NCBI RefSeq assembly: GCF_019061205.1
Contig: NZ_JAHQYH010000005.1
Coordinates: 1-64,000 of the forward strand
Reading direction: 5' to 3'
DNA length: 64,000 bases
Source: Apilactobacillus waqarii
GTDB lineage: Bacteria > Bacillota > Bacilli > Lactobacillales > Lactobacillaceae
Each line of letters begins with the position of its first letter. Within the stretch, counting starts at the first letter, position 1. This document shows positions 1 to 6,480 of the stretch, piece by piece. The position numbers and the translations under genes were made by a program. The notes under the pieces are model-generated. The model saw only the letters and a program-made list of their open reading frames with translations, did no database searches and had not been told where the DNA came from.

Positions 1-1
1 A

Positions 2-85
2 TGGATTGATTATTACAATAATCATCGTATTAAAACAAAACTAGGCGGAAAGTCACCGGTTCAATACCGGAAACTTTCCGCCTAG
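2..85 (+). CDS. IS3-family transposase OrfB, C-terminal fragment
   Basis: Reading from base 2, the last 27 codons give a peptide containing YYNNHRIKTKLGG followed by SPVQYR, then a TAG stop at 83-85. This is the standard C-terminus of IS3/IS150 DDE transposases (rve integrase core), which ends with the YNxxRxxxKLxGxSPxxYR signature. The DDE catalytic residues are upstream and not visible. Whether the rest of the gene is intact cannot be judged. It is too short to appear as a stand-alone ORF. Confidence 0.8.
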   Translation, partial: WIDYYNNHRIKTKLGGKSPVQYRKLSA

Positions 86-90
86 GAAAA
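41..90 (-). terminator. Hairpin with T-rich tail, antisense to the transposase 3' end
   Basis: A perfect 13-bp stem (41-53 with 73-85, CTAGGCGGAAAGT and its complement) has a nested CCGG stem in its loop. On the minus strand it is followed by TTTTGTTTT, so it looks like a Rho-independent terminator for transcription entering the IS from its right end. On the plus strand no T tail follows. It overlaps the last transposase codons. Confidence 0.55.
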
Positions 91-148
91 ACAATATAAT
101 AATGTACAACTTTTGGGGTGCACATCATGGCTGTCTTTTTCTTTATTA

Positions 149-222
149 TCACCCGCACGGGGATCGAACCCGTAACTCCGCCTTGAGAGGGCGACGTCTT
201 AAACCAGTTTGACCAGCGGGCA
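149..222 (-). tRNA. tRNA-Glu (anticodon CUC)
   Basis: The minus strand folds into a cloverleaf. The acceptor runs 222-216 with 156-150, the D arm is GTC/GAC with an enlarged loop containing GG, and the anticodon stem is TCGCC/GGCGG with loop CTCTCAA, giving CUC. The variable loop is short (AGTT), and the T arm is ACGGG-TTCGATC-CCCGT with discriminator A. The body matches firmicute tRNA-Glu, including the wobble pair G2-U71, but the first pair is U1-G72 instead of the usual G1-C72. CCA is not encoded. C34 restricts it to reading GAG. Confidence 0.8.
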
Positions 223-249
223 ATATCACTAATCAATCACTATACATTT

Positions 250-278
250 ATACTACTATTCATTTTTAGCACTGTCAA
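250..278 (-). promoter_or_regulatory. Promoter of tRNA-Glu
   Basis: On the minus strand, TTGACA (278-273) and TAGTAT (255-250) are separated by 17 bp, about 28 bp before the tRNA 5' end. It stands back to back with the tRNA-Gln promoter. Confidence 0.6.
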
Positions 279-290
279 TGCTGATAGGCG

Positions 291-320
291 TTGACATAAG
301 GGTATTTTGAGTATTAATAT
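291..320 (+). promoter_or_regulatory. Promoter of tRNA-Gln
   Basis: TTGACA at 291-296 and TAATAT at 315-320 are 18 bp apart, about 20 bp before the tRNA-Gln 5' end. The -35 box lies 12 bp from the -35 box of the divergent tRNA-Glu promoter. Confidence 0.6.
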
Positions 321-339
321 TAAATATGTAATCAGTTAT

Positions 340-412
340 TGAGTATTCGCCAAATTGGTAAGGCAGAGGACTCTGAATCCTTAATTTACTGGTTCGAATC
401 CAGTATACTCAG
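340..412 (+). tRNA. tRNA-Gln (anticodon CUG)
   Basis: A full cloverleaf is visible. The acceptor TGAGTAT pairs perfectly with ATACTCA, giving the U1-A72 pair expected for bacterial tRNA-Gln, with discriminator G. The D arm is GCC/GGC, the anticodon stem GAGGA/TCCTT has loop CTCTGAA (anticodon CUG, reading CAG), and the T arm is ACTGG-TTCGAAT-CCAGT. CCA is not encoded. It is followed closely by a terminator. Confidence 0.92.
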
Positions 413-430
413 TTTCTAAGCGTACATAAA

Positions 431-466
431 AAAGCACCGTCACAATTAAGTGATGGTGCTTTTTTA
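431..466. terminator. Bidirectional terminator between tRNA-Gln and the Ltp-domain gene
   Basis: An 11-bp stem (433-443 with 450-460, AGCACCGTCAC and near-complement) is flanked by an A run upstream and a T run downstream, so it can stop transcription from both converging units. Confidence 0.85.
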
Positions 467-467
467 T

Positions 468-1094
468 TTAATTTAAGTTATTAATAGCGTATTGTGCTTG
501 TGATGCTGTGAATTGTTCACCGTAACTAGAAGTTAGTTGATTGTAAATCTCGCTTTTTGACATGTGATAATCATCAACATATTTTTGCGCGGTTGCTAGG
601 GCATTTTGATTCCAATCAACACCATCTAGATGATTGATTGCGTAGTTAGCATCGCTTGAAGAGAAGTTACCACCATAACTAGAAGTTAGTTGATCATAAA
701 TTTTGGCCTTTGACATGTTTGCGTCGTTAGCGTAATAATCAGCTTGTTGTAGAGCACTTTGTTGATCAGTGGTTGCATCTGAATCAGAATCATCACTGTT
801 TGTGTCTGAACTACTGTCATCAATAGTAGAAGAACTATCATCGTTTGTATCGGTACTTTCGTCATTACTGTCATAATCTGAAGTATCGTTAGAATCGCTG
901 TCATCATCATCTTTTGAACTATCTGAATCGCTGTCGTCATCCTTTGATACTTGAGTTGTATCCGCGCTATCGGTTGATGTATCACTGCTTGCGCTTGAAC
1001 CAATTATACAAATCAAGAAAAGAAAGAAGAAAGCGGATATGATGACCCATACCCACCATAGTTTGTACCATGGTTTAACATTATTATTTTGCAT
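468..1094 (-). CDS. Membrane-anchored protein with two Ltp-type domains
   Basis: The 208-residue protein has a short basic N-terminus, one hydrophobic segment at about 11-33 and a very acidic Ser/Asp-rich stalk at about 34-110. Two copies of a roughly 45-residue unit follow (about 111-158 and 162-208), each with the pattern A-x-x-Y...MSKxxIYxQLTSSYGxxFxxxxAxYAINxL. This matches the helical repeat of Pfam Lipoprotein_Ltp (PF07553). The founding member is the phage TP-J34 Ltp lipoprotein of Streptococcus thermophilus, which blocks phage DNA injection. No lipobox cysteine is seen; the anchor is a transmembrane helix. The start is supported by GAGGGTGG upstream. The gene sits alone between two terminators or promoters near an IS. 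A superinfection-exclusion role is inference; related chromosomal proteins are common and uncharacterised. Confidence 0.75.
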   Translation of the reverse strand: MQNNNVKPWYKLWWVWVIISAFFFLFLICIIGSSASSDTSTDSADTTQVSKDDDSDSDSSKDDDDSDSNDTSDYDSNDESTDTNDDSSSTIDDSSSDTNSDDSDSDATTDQQSALQQADYYANDANMSKAKIYDQLTSSYGGNFSSSDANYAINHLDGVDWNQNALATAQKYVDDYHMSKSEIYNQLTSSYGEQFTASQAQYAINNLN

Positions 1095-1299
1095 TATTTA
1101 CCACCCTCATAGAAAAATACGTAAATAATCATAGCACGTTAAAACGTTGGTTTTATAAGGATGAGACAAGTTTAATAGCAATATAATCAGCATATAATTT
1201 TTATTTCATTTAAGAAATTCTAAACAATCCACCCAATTCCCAACCATTTGCTTCTATTATGTTAGAATCGAGTTAAACGAAGGGTAAGGAGTGATTAGT

Positions 1300-1677
1300 T
1301 TGCAAATTATTAGTGATGTATTAGCGTTAATTGTCGCGATTGAAGCATTGTTCATCATGATTGTAGAAATGTTCTTTAGTCGTACCAAGATGGCTCAAAG
1401 GGCATTTGATCTATCGATGGAATACCTATTTACACCAGAGACAAAGATTAGCATGGCTAACCAAGGCCTATACAATGGTTTTATCGGTGTCGGAATTTTA
1501 TTGACGATGTTTGTTCTACCTCAATCAATTGCAACATTTAACTTATATCTATTTATAGGATTTGTGGTTGTTGCTGCCATTTTTGGTGGTTTTACTGCTA
1601 AGAAAAAGATTATCATCACACAAGGTTTGCCAGCCGCATTGGCATTGATCTCATTATTTATAACAAATAACATTTAA
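1300..1677 (+). CDS. DUF1304 family membrane protein
   Basis: The protein of about 125 residues has four predicted transmembrane segments. It carries the DUF1304 hallmark: an early IVAIEALFIMIVEMF stretch and a central MANQGLYNGFIGVG motif. The function of the family is unknown. A TTG at 1300 is chosen because AAGGAG (1286-1291) sits 8 bp upstream; the GTG at 1291 would overlap that ribosome-binding site. It is monocistronic and ends at a terminator. Confidence 0.82.
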   Translation: MQIISDVLALIVAIEALFIMIVEMFFSRTKMAQRAFDLSMEYLFTPETKISMANQGLYNGFIGVGILLTMFVLPQSIATFNLYLFIGFVVVAAIFGGFTAKKKIIITQGLPAALALISLFITNNI

Positions 1678-1684
1678 TACACAG

Positions 1685-1712
1685 ACGTCACTTGATAGTG
1701 GCGTTTTTTTTA
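1685..1712 (+). terminator. Terminator of the DUF1304 gene
   Basis: ACGTCAC (1685-1691) pairs with GTGGCGT (1698-1704), followed directly by a run of eight T. Confidence 0.8.
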
Positions 1713-1713
1713 C

Positions 1714-1746
1714 GAAAAAATCCTTATCATATGGCAGATAAGGATT
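1714..1746 (-). terminator. Terminator of the small membrane protein gene at 1758
   Basis: ATCCTTATC (1720-1728) pairs with GATAAGGAT (1737-1745). On the minus strand the stem is followed by a T run (complement of 1714-1719). Confidence 0.75.
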
Positions 1747-1757
1747 CTTAGAGAAGA

Positions 1758-2120
1758 TTATAGTATATGTAAAACCAACACGATTAAGGCAGTTAAGATC
1801 GTCTTAATCATTAGTGGCCAGTCAATTACGTCTAACGTGAAGAGAATGACTTCGAAGACAACGAAGAAAATCTCAAAAATGGCTAGCTTTTTTAACTGCA
1901 CATTCTCAACGAACATGATGAGTAGTTGTGCAATTAAACAAATTACTAGGGTAATTAGCGAGAGGACGTAAAACCAGCTATATATTTGGGAAAATCCCTC
2001 AGTTTCCATCCGATTGGAGGTTTCCAAAAGGATTAGGCCAAATACTAGACTAGAGATTAGTAGGTATAGATTTGCGAATATACATAGTAATCGGAAAGTC
2101 TTATTGTTATTCTTTTTCAA
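1758..2120 (-). CDS. Hypothetical four-helix membrane protein
   Basis: This 120-residue protein has a Lys/Asn-rich start and four hydrophobic segments (about 9-31, 47-70, 79-98 and 101-120). No family was recognised. The start is a TTG preceded by AAGGGGGA. It has its own terminator and stands alone. Its size, topology and acidic first loop resemble the membrane protein encoded at 6472-6828, so the two may be distant paralogues flanking the GH70 region; this is an impression, not an alignment score. Confidence 0.55.
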   Translation of the reverse strand: MKKNNNKTFRLLCIFANLYLLISSLVFGLILLETSNRMETEGFSQIYSWFYVLSLITLVICLIAQLLIMFVENVQLKKLAIFEIFFVVFEVILFTLDVIDWPLMIKTILTALIVLVLHIL

Positions 2121-2263
2121 TTTTTCTCCCCCTTAGTAGTTATCAGCTATATTGAAAAGGAATATTCGTATTTTACAACTTTTATATGAGAGAAAGGTAA
2201 AGTCGGATTTTAGAATGAAAGATGAAAATAAAAAATCCTTCATCGTATATGGCAATTTTATAA

Positions 2264-2458
2264 AGTGACAGCACCGCTCTAATAGCTAAATGGCTTAACC
2301 GTGGGGAATTGATGCTTTTAGAAAGATTTAACCATTATGATAGAAAATTATACACTTTGTCTAAAAATGCTGTTTATATTTTATCGTATTCTTATTTAAA
2401 GTGGCTTGAATCAGATCATTTAATCCGGTCGATAAAATGGATGAAGATTAAAAATTAA
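2264..2458 (+). pseudogene. Possible gene remnant in the gap before the GH70 gene
   Basis: The 554-base gap 2121-2674 has no full-length gene. An open frame from 2264 (after a stop at 2261) to TAA at 2456-2458 encodes about 64 residues of protein-like composition: ALIAKWLNRGE, then LERFNHYDRKLYTLSKNAVY, then SYSYLKWLESDHLIRSIKW. The only ATG is internal (2312) and lacks a clear ribosome-binding site. A short peptide frame starting with ATG at 2215 runs into it and stops at 2261-2263. This looks like the decayed 3' part of a gene, but no family was recognised. Confidence 0.3.
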
Positions 2459-2573
2459 TAAGCTAGATTCATTGGTTTCCTTAAAAGTAACAAATATGTA
2501 ATATTTGAATGGAAATTGATGATATAGCCTATTTATAAGCATTCTTATATTACAATAACTTTAAAAATCACGT

Positions 2574-2594
2574 GAAACTTAAACGAAACTTAAA
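2574..2594 (+). promoter_or_regulatory. Tandem direct repeat upstream of the GH70 gene
   Basis: GAAACTTAAA occurs at 2574-2583 and again at 2585-2594, an 11-bp period that puts both copies on one DNA face. A TATAAT at 2624-2629 follows. This is the geometry of OmpR-family response-regulator sites. No regulator gene is adjacent. Confidence 0.4.
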
Positions 2595-2674
2595 ATTTTC
2601 TTTTAAAATAATTATATAAAGTATATAATTTCTTTTGTTTCAATTATAAAATTTTAGTTAGGGGTTTTTAAGTT

Positions 2675-5600
2675 ATGAATTATAACCAAGATGCAAAGTT
2701 ACATTATAGAATGTACAAATCTGGAAAATCATGGGTAATTGCCGCCGTTGTGGCAGTCACCATGGGAACTGGTTTATACATGACCCAAACAACAGCTCAC
2801 GCTGATGTTAAACCTGCGACTGATAAGACAACTGCTCCAGCTACTGTCCAACCAACAGCAACTACTACAGCTGCCCAACAAGGCGCAAGCACTACAGACA
2901 CTACTGCTAAGAGTGATACTGATAAAGGTGGCACAGCTACTTCAACTGTTACTACAGGTGAAGCAAGTGCTCATAGTGACAATTCTGACAGTAAGAACGA
3001 CAAGGAATACAATAACCCAGCTGGTACCAATGCTGCGAATTCAAACGGTACAGATGCCAACACTAACAACCAAACAGTGAATGCATCAAACGCTACTCCG
3101 GTTCAAGCGCCAGTTACTGGCAATGATAGCACCGCTAACCAAATCACCAGTAATAACGTTACTGTAGCTACTGGTGATACAAACAAAGATAACACTACAA
3201 GCAACAACACTAACAATACAAATACTACTGAACAAAATGCTAGTGCTAATAAGACTACTACATACAAGAAAGTTATATTAATCAAGCCTAGATCATTTAA
3301 CAACAGTCAAATTAAGCAATTCAATCAATACAATGTTCCAGTTAAGTTTACTAAAAAGTACGTAACTAACATTGATGGTTACCTAACTGCTGATACTTGG
3401 TACCAACCAAAGAAGATTTACCGTAATGGTAAGAAGTGGTCAAAATCAACCAAGAAAGATTTCAGACCAATCTTAATGTACTGGTGGCCAACTAAGACTG
3501 TTAAAGCTAACTACGCCAACTACTTTAACAAGTCACTAAATATTAATGACAAGAAGAAATACACTGCTAAGAGTAATGCTAAGAAGCTAACCAAAGCTGT
3601 TTTAAATATTCAAACTAACATTGAAAAGACCATTACTAAGACTAAGCATGTTAAATGGTTACGCAATGCCATGACCAGTTTCATCAAGACTCAAAGCATG
3701 TGGAATGCTAAGAGTGAAAAACCAGTATATGGTTGGGGAAACCTACAAGGTGGAAGCTTCAAGTACGTTAACAGCAAGACTACCAAGAATGCTAATTCTA
3801 GATACAGATTGCTAGGTCGCGCGTACACCATGCAAAAGAAGAACAACTACAAGAACTACGAATTGTTACTAGCTAACGATATCGATAATTCAAACCCAGC
3901 TGTTCAAGCAGAAGATCTAAACAACTTCTACTACCTAATGAATATCAGTTCAATCCTAGGTAAGGGTTCAGATGGTAACTTTGATGGTGGTAGAGAAGAT
4001 GCTACTGGTAGTATGGATTACGACATTACTCAATTAATCGAAAACTTCCAAACTAAGCGTTTCAACATGACATCAGACGCTAAGGCCAATGCTCACTTGA
4101 ACCTACTTGAAGATGGTGCACCAGAATCACGTGTATCAGTTGCTCAAGATGGTAACAAGGGATTAACCCATGATATGGATAACACCAATACATTAGTATA
4201 CCCATTCACCTTAGCTCCAGGTAAACGTAGTCAACTTAGCCAAGTTATCACTAATGACTGGGTTAACAGAGGTGACGACTACACAGAAAACCAAGTTACT
4301 CCAAACTACTCATTCCTAAATGTTCATGATGGTGTTCAAACATTTATTGCTAACATCATTTCTGATATTTCAAAGGATAACCCAAATGCTCCTACCAAGG
4401 CAGTATTGAACAAGGCTATCAAGATTTACGATCAAGATCAATTCGCAACTAACAAGAAGTATGCAGAATACAATATTCCAGCAGCATACTCATTACTACT
4501 TTCAAACAAAGATGTAGTTCCTCGTGTCTACTATGGTGATTTATATCTAGAAGGTGACCAATACATGGCTACCAAGTCACCATACTTCGACTCAATTACT
4601 ACCATGCTAAAAGACCGTGTTAAGTACGTTTCTGGTGGTCAACAAATGAGAATGCAAGGAAACGACATTTTAACCTCAGTTCGTTTTGGTAAAGGCGACT
4701 TAACACCAACCAGTACTAGTGCACAAGGTCGTTTATCTGGATACTTATCAGTAACTTCAAACAACCCAGATGTATCAATTACTAGTCCAATCAAGATTTA
4801 CATGGGTGCAGACCACAAGAACCAAGAATACCGTCCAGAATTAATGACTACCAAAGATGGTTTGACTGTATTCCACAATGATCAAGAAGCAAGCAAGTAC
4901 GTTGTTAAGACAGATGCTGATGGTTACCTATACCTAGATGGCACTCAAGTATTTGGTGCAAGCAACCCAATGGTTTCAGGTTACCTATCAACTTGGGTAC
5001 CTGTAGGGGCAAGTGATAACCAAGACGTTAGAACTCAAGCTTCAACCAAGAAGAGTAAAGATGGTAAGACATTCCATTCAAACGCAGCCCTAGATTCACA
5101 CGTTGCTTACGAAGGATTCTCATCATTACAACCAATCACTAAGAATAATAGCAAGAAGACCGATGTTGTGATCGCACAAAACGCAAGTTTATTCAAGGAA
5201 TTAGGAATCACTGATTTTGAATTCCCAGGTCACTACATGCCAGTTCACAACGATTCATCATTCGTTGATACTACTGAAGAAAATGGTTATGCATTCTCTG
5301 ATCGTTACAACTTAGGTATGGATGGTAAGTCAACTAAGTACGGTACTGTTGATCAATTAATCGACGCCAATAAGGCATTACATGCTCAAGGTGTTCACAC
5401 ATTAACCGACTACGTTATGAACCAACTATATGACTTAAACGGTCAAGAATTAACTACTGTTACTCGTATCGATGGTTTTGGTAAGAAACCTAAGAACAAG
5501 AAAGACCAAATCAACAACGCGCTATACGTTGCAAGTACCAAGAGTAGCAAGAAGGATTACCAATACAAGTTTGGTGGTAAGTTCTTGTCAATGTTGAAGA

Positions 5601-5773
5601 AGAAGTATCCTTCATTATTCAAACAAAAGCAAAAATCAACCAACGAACCAATTGATTCTAAGACACATATCAAGATTTGGAGTGCTAAGTACATGAATGG
5701 TACAAGTATCCAAGGTAAGGGTATGGGTTACCTTCTAAAGAAGAACGGCCAATACTTCAAGTTACACAAGTAA
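2675..5773 (+). CDS. Secreted GH70 glucansucrase-like protein with diverged motifs
   Basis: The 1032-residue protein begins with a KxYKxGKxW-type signal (YRMYKSGKSW) ending near ADV at about 43. A Thr/Ala/Asn-rich low-complexity segment follows to about 190. The circularly permuted GH70 barrel starts near NIDGYLTADTWY (about 232). Conserved GH70 landmarks include LLANDIDNSNPAVQAEDLN and DVVPRVYYGDLY. Motif order is II, III, IV, I. The expected nucleophile is Asp442 (in GREDATGS), the acid/base Glu479 (HLNLLED), the transition-state Asp is Asp552 (VHDG), and motif I carries Asp912 and Gln917. Flanking residues are changed: the usual RVDAVDN is REDATGS, the Trp after the acid/base is lost, and RAHD is NVHD. 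The protein ends soon after the barrel (WSAKYMNGT), with no C-terminal glucan-binding repeats. It probably makes or modifies alpha-glucan outside the cell; substrate and activity are uncertain. The start has AGGGG upstream. Confidence 0.85.
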   Translation: MNYNQDAKLHYRMYKSGKSWVIAAVVAVTMGTGLYMTQTTAHADVKPATDKTTAPATVQPTATTTAAQQGASTTDTTAKSDTDKGGTATSTVTTGEASAHSDNSDSKNDKEYNNPAGTNAANSNGTDANTNNQTVNASNATPVQAPVTGNDSTANQITSNNVTVATGDTNKDNTTSNNTNNTNTTEQNASANKTTTYKKVILIKPRSFNNSQIKQFNQYNVPVKFTKKYVTNIDGYLTADTWYQPKKIYRNGKKWSKSTKKDFRPILMYWWPTKTVKANYANYFNKSLNINDKKKYTAKSNAKKLTKAVLNIQTNIEKTITKTKHVKWLRNAMTSFIKTQSMWNAKSEKPVYGWGNLQGGSFKYVNSKTTKNANSRYRLLGRAYTMQKKNNYKNYELLLANDIDNSNPAVQAEDLNNFYYLMNISSILGKGSDGNFDGGREDATGSMDYDITQLIENFQTKRFNMTSDAKANAHLNLLEDGAPESRVSVAQDGNKGLTHDMDNTNTLVYPFTLAPGKRSQLSQVITNDWVNRGDDYTENQVTPNYSFLNVHDGVQTFIANIISDISKDNPNAPTKAVLNKAIKIYDQDQFATNKKYAEYNIPAAYSLLLSNKDVVPRVYYGDLYLEGDQYMATKSPYFDSITTMLKDRVKYVSGGQQMRMQGNDILTSVRFGKGDLTPTSTSAQGRLSGYLSVTSNNPDVSITSPIKIYMGADHKNQEYRPELMTTKDGLTVFHNDQEASKYVVKTDADGYLYLDGTQVFGASNPMVSGYLSTWVPVGASDNQDVRTQASTKKSKDGKTFHSNAALDSHVAYEGFSSLQPITKNNSKKTDVVIAQNASLFKELGITDFEFPGHYMPVHNDSSFVDTTEENGYAFSDRYNLGMDGKSTKYGTVDQLIDANKALHAQGVHTLTDYVMNQLYDLNGQELTTVTRIDGFGKKPKNKKDQINNALYVASTKSSKKDYQYKFGGKFLSMLKKKYPSLFKQKQKSTNEPIDSKTHIKIWSAKYMNGTSIQGKGMGYLLKKNGQYFKLHK

Positions 5774-5782
5774 AAAGCCAAT

Positions 5783-5817
5783 AAAAAAGAAGCTATCGTT
5801 TGATAGCTTCTTTTTGT
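5783..5817. terminator. Bidirectional terminator between GH70 and cysteine hydrolase genes
   Basis: AGAAGCTATC (5788-5797) pairs perfectly with GATAGCTTCT (5802-5811), with A run on the left and T run on the right; it serves the two convergent genes. Confidence 0.85.
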
Positions 5818-6369
5818 TTACTTAACAGTAGCGCCAAGACTGCTTTTGAAGTGACTTAGTGCGAAGTCATGACCAGCTTGAGTTAATCCAGCGACACCTT
5901 TTTCATGCACAACCACGTCGTAGTTTAGGTTGTATGCGGAAATAGCAGTGTGTAGTACACAAATATCAGTGCAGACACCTACAAGGTGTAATGTATCAAT
6001 TTTTCTTTCGCGTAAACGAAGATCTAAATCAGTTCCGGCAAAGGCACTGTATCTAGTCTTGTCGTACATGTATACTTTTTCTTCATCTTTGTGTTCGTTG
6101 TACCAGTCGTTTAGTTTTCCGTAGAAATCACGGCCCCAGGTGTCCTTTAAGTTGTGTGGTGGAAACAACTTGGTTTCAGGGTGGTAGGGGTTATTTTCTT
6201 GATGCAAGTCGGTTGGTAGGATGACCCACTTGCCATCTTGGCGAAATTCTTCGGCTAAATCAACAATGTAATCAACTAGCACTTGGCCAGTTTTTCCAAC
6301 GGTTAGCTTTCCTTTGTCATCAACAAAATCGTTTGTGTAATCAATAATCAGTAGGGCTTCATTACTCAT
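5818..6369 (-). CDS. pncA: Nicotinamidase/isochorismatase-like cysteine hydrolase
   Basis: This 183-residue protein is a compact isochorismatase-fold hydrolase. The catalytic triad is visible as Asp in IIDYTNDF (residue 10), Lys in YDKTRYSAF and Cys in GVCTDICVLHT. Lactobacillus proteins of this type are annotated as nicotinamidase, which deamidates nicotinamide to nicotinate for NAD salvage. The metal-binding Asp/His region (DLHQENNPYHPE) fits PncA better than isochorismatase. It is monocistronic with a ribosome-binding site before ATG 6369, and convergent with the GH70 gene. The substrate is inferred from family. Confidence 0.75.
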   Translation of the reverse strand: MSNEALLIIDYTNDFVDDKGKLTVGKTGQVLVDYIVDLAEEFRQDGKWVILPTDLHQENNPYHPETKLFPPHNLKDTWGRDFYGKLNDWYNEHKDEEKVYMYDKTRYSAFAGTDLDLRLRERKIDTLHLVGVCTDICVLHTAISAYNLNYDVVVHEKGVAGLTQAGHDFALSHFKSSLGATVK

Positions 6370-6449
6370 AATGGATAACTCCTTAATTAAATTACTACTA
6401 TTATATACGAGTATTTACAAATAACCAGTTTTATTTATCGAAAATATAA

Positions 6450-6480
6450 GAAAAAAGTAGGACAAAATGTCCTACTTAAA
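6450..6480 (-). terminator. Terminator overlapping the end of the 6472 gene
   Basis: AAGTAGGACA (6455-6464) pairs with TGTCCTACTT (6468-6477), with T run on the minus strand. The stem includes the stop codon region of the gene it terminates. Confidence 0.75.

Larger units (their letters stand above)
1..127 (+). mobile_element. Right end of an IS3-family (IS150-like) insertion sequence
   Basis: The window starts inside the element. The last codons of an OrfB-type transposase end at 85, and a 25-bp right inverted repeat follows at 103-127. That repeat has the IS3-family form: it starts TGTACAACTTTTGGGG and ends with CA. The left end and most of the transposase lie outside the window. The element stops 21 bp from the 3' end of a tRNA-Glu gene. 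The family assignment rests on the protein tail and the terminal repeat together; the exact IS name cannot be given. Confidence 0.8.

Noticed and set aside
30-236. Minus-strand open frame of 68 codons
   Set aside because: It runs across the tRNA-Glu gene and the IS right end, with no ribosome-binding site; it is a chance frame.
686-1003. Second frame inside the Ltp-domain gene (Met/Ile/Thr-rich)
   Set aside because: Composition is that of a frame-shifted Ser/Asp repeat; the 468-1094 frame has the conserved Ltp units.
2805-3303. Leu/Gln-rich plus frame and hydrophobic minus frame over the GH70 N-terminal region
   Set aside because: They are shadows of the Thr/Ala/Asn low-complexity linker of the GH70 protein.
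2675-5773. GH70 gene as pseudogene
   Set aside because: The frame is intact, signal peptide and catalytic acids are present; only flanking motif residues differ.
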